This document shows positions 6,661 through 7,325 of a stretch of 7,325 nt of DNA, one piece after another. The DNA lies in NCBI GenBank assembly GCA_017457465.1, contig JAFTHJ010000157.1, positions 1-7,325 of the forward strand, in the 5' to 3' direction. The stretch is from Clostridia bacterium. Lineage in GTDB: Bacteria; Bacillota; Clostridia; Oscillospirales; CAG-272. The position numbers and the translations under genes are program-made. The notes below the pieces were generated by a model. It saw only the letters and a program-made list of their open reading frames with translations, was not told the origin of the DNA and searched no databases. The stretch's first letter is position 1, and each line of letters starts with the position of its first letter.

Positions 6661-7325
6661 TTATATTTTCACTGCATCAAATTCGCCGTTTTTCATCACG
6701 ACAAGCTCACGCACACCGCACTCCCGCGCGTATTCCACCGATTCGGGGAAATGACAGAAAATAGTCTCCGCGGCGTGGGAATCGCTATTCAGCATCACAC
6801 GTCCGCCGCGCTCGGCAATATGCTTGAGGATAAAGTCGGCGGGATAAGGCTCACGGCGATATCCGCGTGAGATAGCTCCCGTATTTATCTCAAAAATTAA
6901 ATCCTTACCGAGCAGAGAGTCAAGCGCGGAAATTGCGTATTCCCTATACTTCGGTGAGCGCTCGTCAAAGAACCGCCCTCCGCCGTTGAACTTCGTAAGC
7001 AGGTCAAAATGACCGACGATATCGCAACGGGTTTTCTCGTAAAGAGAGCAGATACTCTCATAATAATCACGCGCGAATTCGTAAAAATCTCCGCCGTAAT
7101 GCTTCTCTACCTCACCCTTGAGCAGGTCAGCGTCAAGGTCAACGGGTATCATCACACCATTCTTTTTCACGAAATGCACCGAGCCTATGATATAGTCAAA
7201 CGGAGTGGTATCGCAATTTGAGAAGGTGTCGTATTCAAGTCCGAGATATATCTCTATGCGGTCACGGTATTTTTCCCGAAGCCTTGATATATCGGAGATA
7301 TAGACCGCCATATCCGCCTCGCTCA
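6661..7325 (-). CDS. PHP-domain phosphatase, histidinol-phosphatase (HisJ/HisK) family, 5'-truncated
   Basis: The reading frame is open to the right edge, and the codons before the Met at 7311 (Ser-Glu-Ala-Asp) fit the family. That Met is therefore probably internal, with the first 50-70 residues, including the HxH metal motif, outside the window. Numbered from that Met, the metal-site motifs are GLEYD (Glu26), IIGSVHFV (His46), IVGHFDLLTKF (His101, Asp103), EINTGAISRG (141) and NSDSHA (Asp177, His179), followed by the normal C terminus. This set matches the HisJ-type PHP family, which dephosphorylates histidinol phosphate in histidine synthesis using bound metals in the cytoplasm. No other his gene is visible, so the substrate could differ. 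The stop is one base before the GHL10 ATG, suggesting co-transcription. A promoter, if directly upstream, is outside the window. Confidence 0.87.
   Translation of the reverse strand, partial: SEADMAVYISDISRLREKYRDRIEIYLGLEYDTFSNCDTTPFDYIIGSVHFVKKNGVMIPVDLDADLLKGEVEKHYGGDFYEFARDYYESICSLYEKTRCDIVGHFDLLTKFNGGGRFFDERSPKYREYAISALDSLLGKDLIFEINTGAISRGYRREPYPADFILKHIAERGGRVMLNSDSHAAETIFCHFPESVEYARECGVRELVVMKNGEFDAVKI

Noticed and set aside
7309..7311. ATG as the true start of the PHP phosphatase
   Set aside because: The frame stays open to the window edge, there is no ribosome site visible before it, and a start here would remove the N-terminal HxH metal motif that the family needs.
1..7325. CRISPR arrays, tRNA or rRNA genes, insertion sequences, or phage genes
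   Set aside because: No regularly spaced repeats, tRNA-like cloverleafs, transposase motifs or terminal inverted repeats were seen. The window is almost fully occupied by five recognisable or partly recognisable genes.

Overview
The window looks like chromosomal DNA from an anaerobic, gut-type Bacillota (Clostridia-like) bacterium, probably uncultured. The evidence is strong GGAGG ribosome sites, sigma-A-type promoters with TTGACA and TACAAT boxes, a lipoprotein with a Thr-rich linker, and an AraC-type regulator divergent from a GH2 beta-galactosidase. The species cannot be fixed from this sequence.

Layout. Positions 1-241 (minus) hold the first 80 codons of a probable AraC-family regulator that runs off the left edge. 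A 192-bp divergent intergenic region (242-433) carries one promoter in each direction and a short direct repeat that may be an operator. Positions 434-3544 (plus) encode a complete LacZ-type beta-galactosidase with intact catalytic residues. A strong hairpin at 3558-3587 separates it from the convergent gene at 3600-5138 (minus), a lipoprotein of the ABC sugar-binding (extracellular solute-binding) type with its own near-consensus promoter. Upstream of that, also on the minus strand, are a GHL10 (DUF187/YngK-like) glycosyl-hydrolase-like protein with an N-terminal signal or anchor (5280-6659) and, one base before it, a PHP-family phosphatase of the histidinol-phosphatase type (6661-7325), truncated at its 5' end by the window.

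How they fit together. The regulator and lacZ look like a sugar-responsive pair: the regulator senses a signal and controls intracellular hydrolysis of beta-galactosides. The solute-binding lipoprotein could capture an oligosaccharide outside the cell, but no permease or ATPase genes are visible, so its partners must lie elsewhere. The PHP phosphatase and GHL10 genes form a tight, probably translationally coupled pair. No terminator is obvious between GHL10 and the solute-binding gene, so read-through is possible.

No mobile element, CRISPR array, RNA gene or clearly new multi-gene system is visible. The least explained signal is the 13-bp perfect inverted repeat that brackets a very strong Shine-Dalgarno sequence inside the 5' end of the GHL10 reading frame. 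It makes that gene's true start and control uncertain.
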